Positions 63,127-64,000 of a stretch of 64,000 nucleotides of DNA are shown piece after piece (the first letter of the stretch is position 1; every line of letters begins with the position of its first letter). Both the position numbers and the translations under genes were made by a program. The notes below the pieces were generated by a model, which saw only the letters and a list, made by a program, of their open reading frames with translations, was not told the origin of the DNA and did no database searches. The DNA comes from Catalinimonas alkaloidigena (GTDB taxonomy: Bacteria > Bacteroidota > Bacteroidia > Cytophagales > Cyclobacteriaceae): positions 997,001-1,061,000 of the forward strand of contig NZ_JAQFIL010000001.1 of assembly GCF_029504655.1 (NCBI RefSeq). The letters are read 5' to 3'.

Positions 63127-63537
63127 TTACTTTTTTGTTGAAATTTCTATGATTTGCTGCGTAAACTCACTGAGTAAAAGGCCCAGGGAGTTGAAGGTAG
63201 ATTCCAGTTCATCCAGATCCAGGGTTTCCAGTACCAGCGTGTCACGGAAAATCAGTTTGGTGCCCGAAATATCCAGGGCAAAAGCGCCATGGATAATGTC
63301 ACGATTCTTCTGCAATAACATGCGGTATGTTTCCAGACTCAGCTGTTTGATTTCGCAGAGATACTGCTCCATAATCAGGATAGGATCTGCGCAGCATAAT
63401 ACCATATGGCTGACTCCTGTATCTTCATTGTCAATGATCAGGATGCCTTCTTTCTCACTTTCCTCAACTATCTCATAGTTAAGTTCGGTCAGGTAGTTTT
63501 TAACTTTGGTAAATGAAGGGTTCATTGTATTTGTCAT
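63127..63537 (-). CDS. YbjN/CesT-like small protein, first gene of the PspA-flotillin operon
   Basis: This 136-residue cytoplasmic protein has the alpha/beta layout of the YbjN/type III chaperone-like fold: VKNYLTELNYEIVEESEKEGILIID, MVLCCADPILIMEQYL, then GAFALDISGTKLIFRDTLVLETLDLDELESTFNSLGLLL. It could alternatively be a DUF2170 (YjfI)-type protein, which also neighbours PspA genes in Proteobacteria. The start is MTNTMNPSF, with the fifth residue as alternative. It lies 31 bases before the pspA start codon, as first gene of the operon. Confidence 0.65.
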   Translation of the reverse strand: MTNTMNPSFTKVKNYLTELNYEIVEESEKEGILIIDNEDTGVSHMVLCCADPILIMEQYLCEIKQLSLETYRMLLQKNRDIIHGAFALDISGTKLIFRDTLVLETLDLDELESTFNSLGLLLSEFTQQIIEISTKK

Positions 63538-63559
63538 TTACATAGTGTTTACGTATAAT

Positions 63560-63576
63560 TGCTAATAAAGTTAGCA
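63560..63576. promoter_or_regulatory. Candidate operator in the divergent ybjN-xre gap
   Basis: TGCTAA (63560-63565) and TTAGCA (63571-63576) form an inverted repeat with a 5-bp spacer in the middle of a 64-bp gap between the PspA operon and the XRE gene. The position suits autoregulation by the XRE protein and control of the operon. Confidence 0.4.
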
Positions 63577-63601
63577 TAACTAATATAATTTGCAAAAAAA
63601 A

Positions 63602-64000
63602 ATGTCAACGATTGGAAAAAATATTAAAAAGATAAGAGCTGTTAAAAAGATCAGCCAGGCTGCATTCGCGGAAATGTTCAATTTATCTAGAGGGACAGTA
63701 GGTTCTTATGAGGAGGAGAGGGCAGAACCTAAAATAGAAACGATTATACAAATTGCTCAAAAATTTGGCTTGTCTATTGATATATTGCTTACCAAAGAAT
63801 TGACAGTTAATGAGCTCTTTAAATTTGATTTGTTCAAACACGAAAAAAACAATCAAAAAATTCAACTGGAAGTAGATAAAGATGAACAGGAAGAAGCTAC
63901 ACCTTTAGTGAAAAGTGCTCAACGCATTGAATACATAGTTAATTATCAGAATAAGGATTTTATCAATCGTCTCCCTTTTATAAGACTGCCTAACACCAGG
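63602..64000 (+). CDS. XRE-family regulator, probably LexA/S24-like, cut by the window edge
   Basis: The visible 133 residues start with a helix-turn-helix (IGKNIKKIRAVKKISQAAFAEMFNLSRGTVGSYEEERAEPKIETIIQIA split over two helices). A charged linker follows, and then the beginning of a second domain (YIVNYQNKDFINRLPFIRLPN). This matches the start of the S24 peptidase-like domain of Bacteroidota XRE proteins as recalled. The stop lies outside. It is divergent from the PspA-flotillin operon by 64 bases and is a likely regulator of it. The ATG is preceded by an A-rich leader. Confidence 0.8.
   Translation, partial: MSTIGKNIKKIRAVKKISQAAFAEMFNLSRGTVGSYEEERAEPKIETIIQIAQKFGLSIDILLTKELTVNELFKFDLFKHEKNNQKIQLEVDKDEQEEATPLVKSAQRIEYIVNYQNKDFINRLPFIRLPNTR

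Noticed and set aside
1..64000. CRISPR arrays, tRNA or rRNA genes, prophage
   Set aside because: No regularly spaced repeats, no cloverleaf or rRNA-like segments and no phage structural genes were recognised by reading; a scanner was not available.

Overview
The window looks like a chromosomal stretch from a member of the Bacteroidota, most likely a marine or host-associated Cytophagales relative. The evidence is a SusC/SusD pair beside a one-protein hybrid two-component regulator, a HYC_CC_PP-type metal protein with a CusA/CusB/TolC-like efflux operon, many lipoprotein signal peptides, TAnnTTTG-like boxes and a ferredoxin/YumC-type reductase pair. No tRNA, rRNA, CRISPR array or prophage was seen. 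The only complete mobile element is one IS982-family insertion sequence.

Layout. (1) 1-6.2 kb: the tail of an unknown protein; a two-gene unit of an O-methyltransferase and a PrnB-like haem protein (the pyrrolnitrin-pathway ring-rearrangement family); a class 3 aldehyde dehydrogenase; a VIT1-type transporter; an MDR oxidoreductase. (2) 6.3-24.5 kb: a choline-centred region. It holds betaine aldehyde dehydrogenase and choline oxidase in tandem, a decaying toxin-antitoxin pair flanked by a 35-bp direct repeat, a transporter closely resembling animal CHT1/SLC5A7, a SusC/SusD pair, a divergent hybrid regulator and a secreted phosphodiesterase of the nucleotide pyrophosphatase/phosphodiesterase superfamily. 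(3) 24.5-36.2 kb: a GH3-family protein, then an eight-gene heavy-metal (probably Cu/Ag) efflux operon with three ATGA start/stop overlaps. (4) 36.2-47.1 kb: a PagL-like deacylase, an outer-membrane protein, MsrA with an IS982 element inserted at its stop codon, ferredoxin and its reductase, MarR, a phosphodiesterase-fold exonuclease family protein, a ManD-like dehydratase, a PIG-L deacetylase and ribokinase.

(5) 47.2-54.4 kb: a MATE exporter followed by an unusual collinear set: GTP cyclohydrolase II, a deaminase-less RibD-type reductase, an MDR dehydrogenase with a five-copy 15-bp tandem repeat at its start, a cysteine-free 6-pyruvoyl-tetrahydropterin-synthase homologue, a GT4 glycosyltransferase, a methyltransferase and a facing CDP-alcohol phosphotransferase. 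This reads as an uncharacterised pathway that starts from GTP and makes a modified, glycosylated, methylated pterin- or pyrimidine-type molecule. It is the best candidate here for an undescribed system. (6) 54.5-64 kb: a five-gene membrane-stress operon (YbjN-like, PspA, YqiJ/NfeD-like, YqiK-type flotillin, giant DUF3686-type AAA ATPase) with an internal terminator before the ATPase, and a divergent XRE regulator cut by the window edge.

Family calls rest on motif reading and remembered family sequences, not on database searches.
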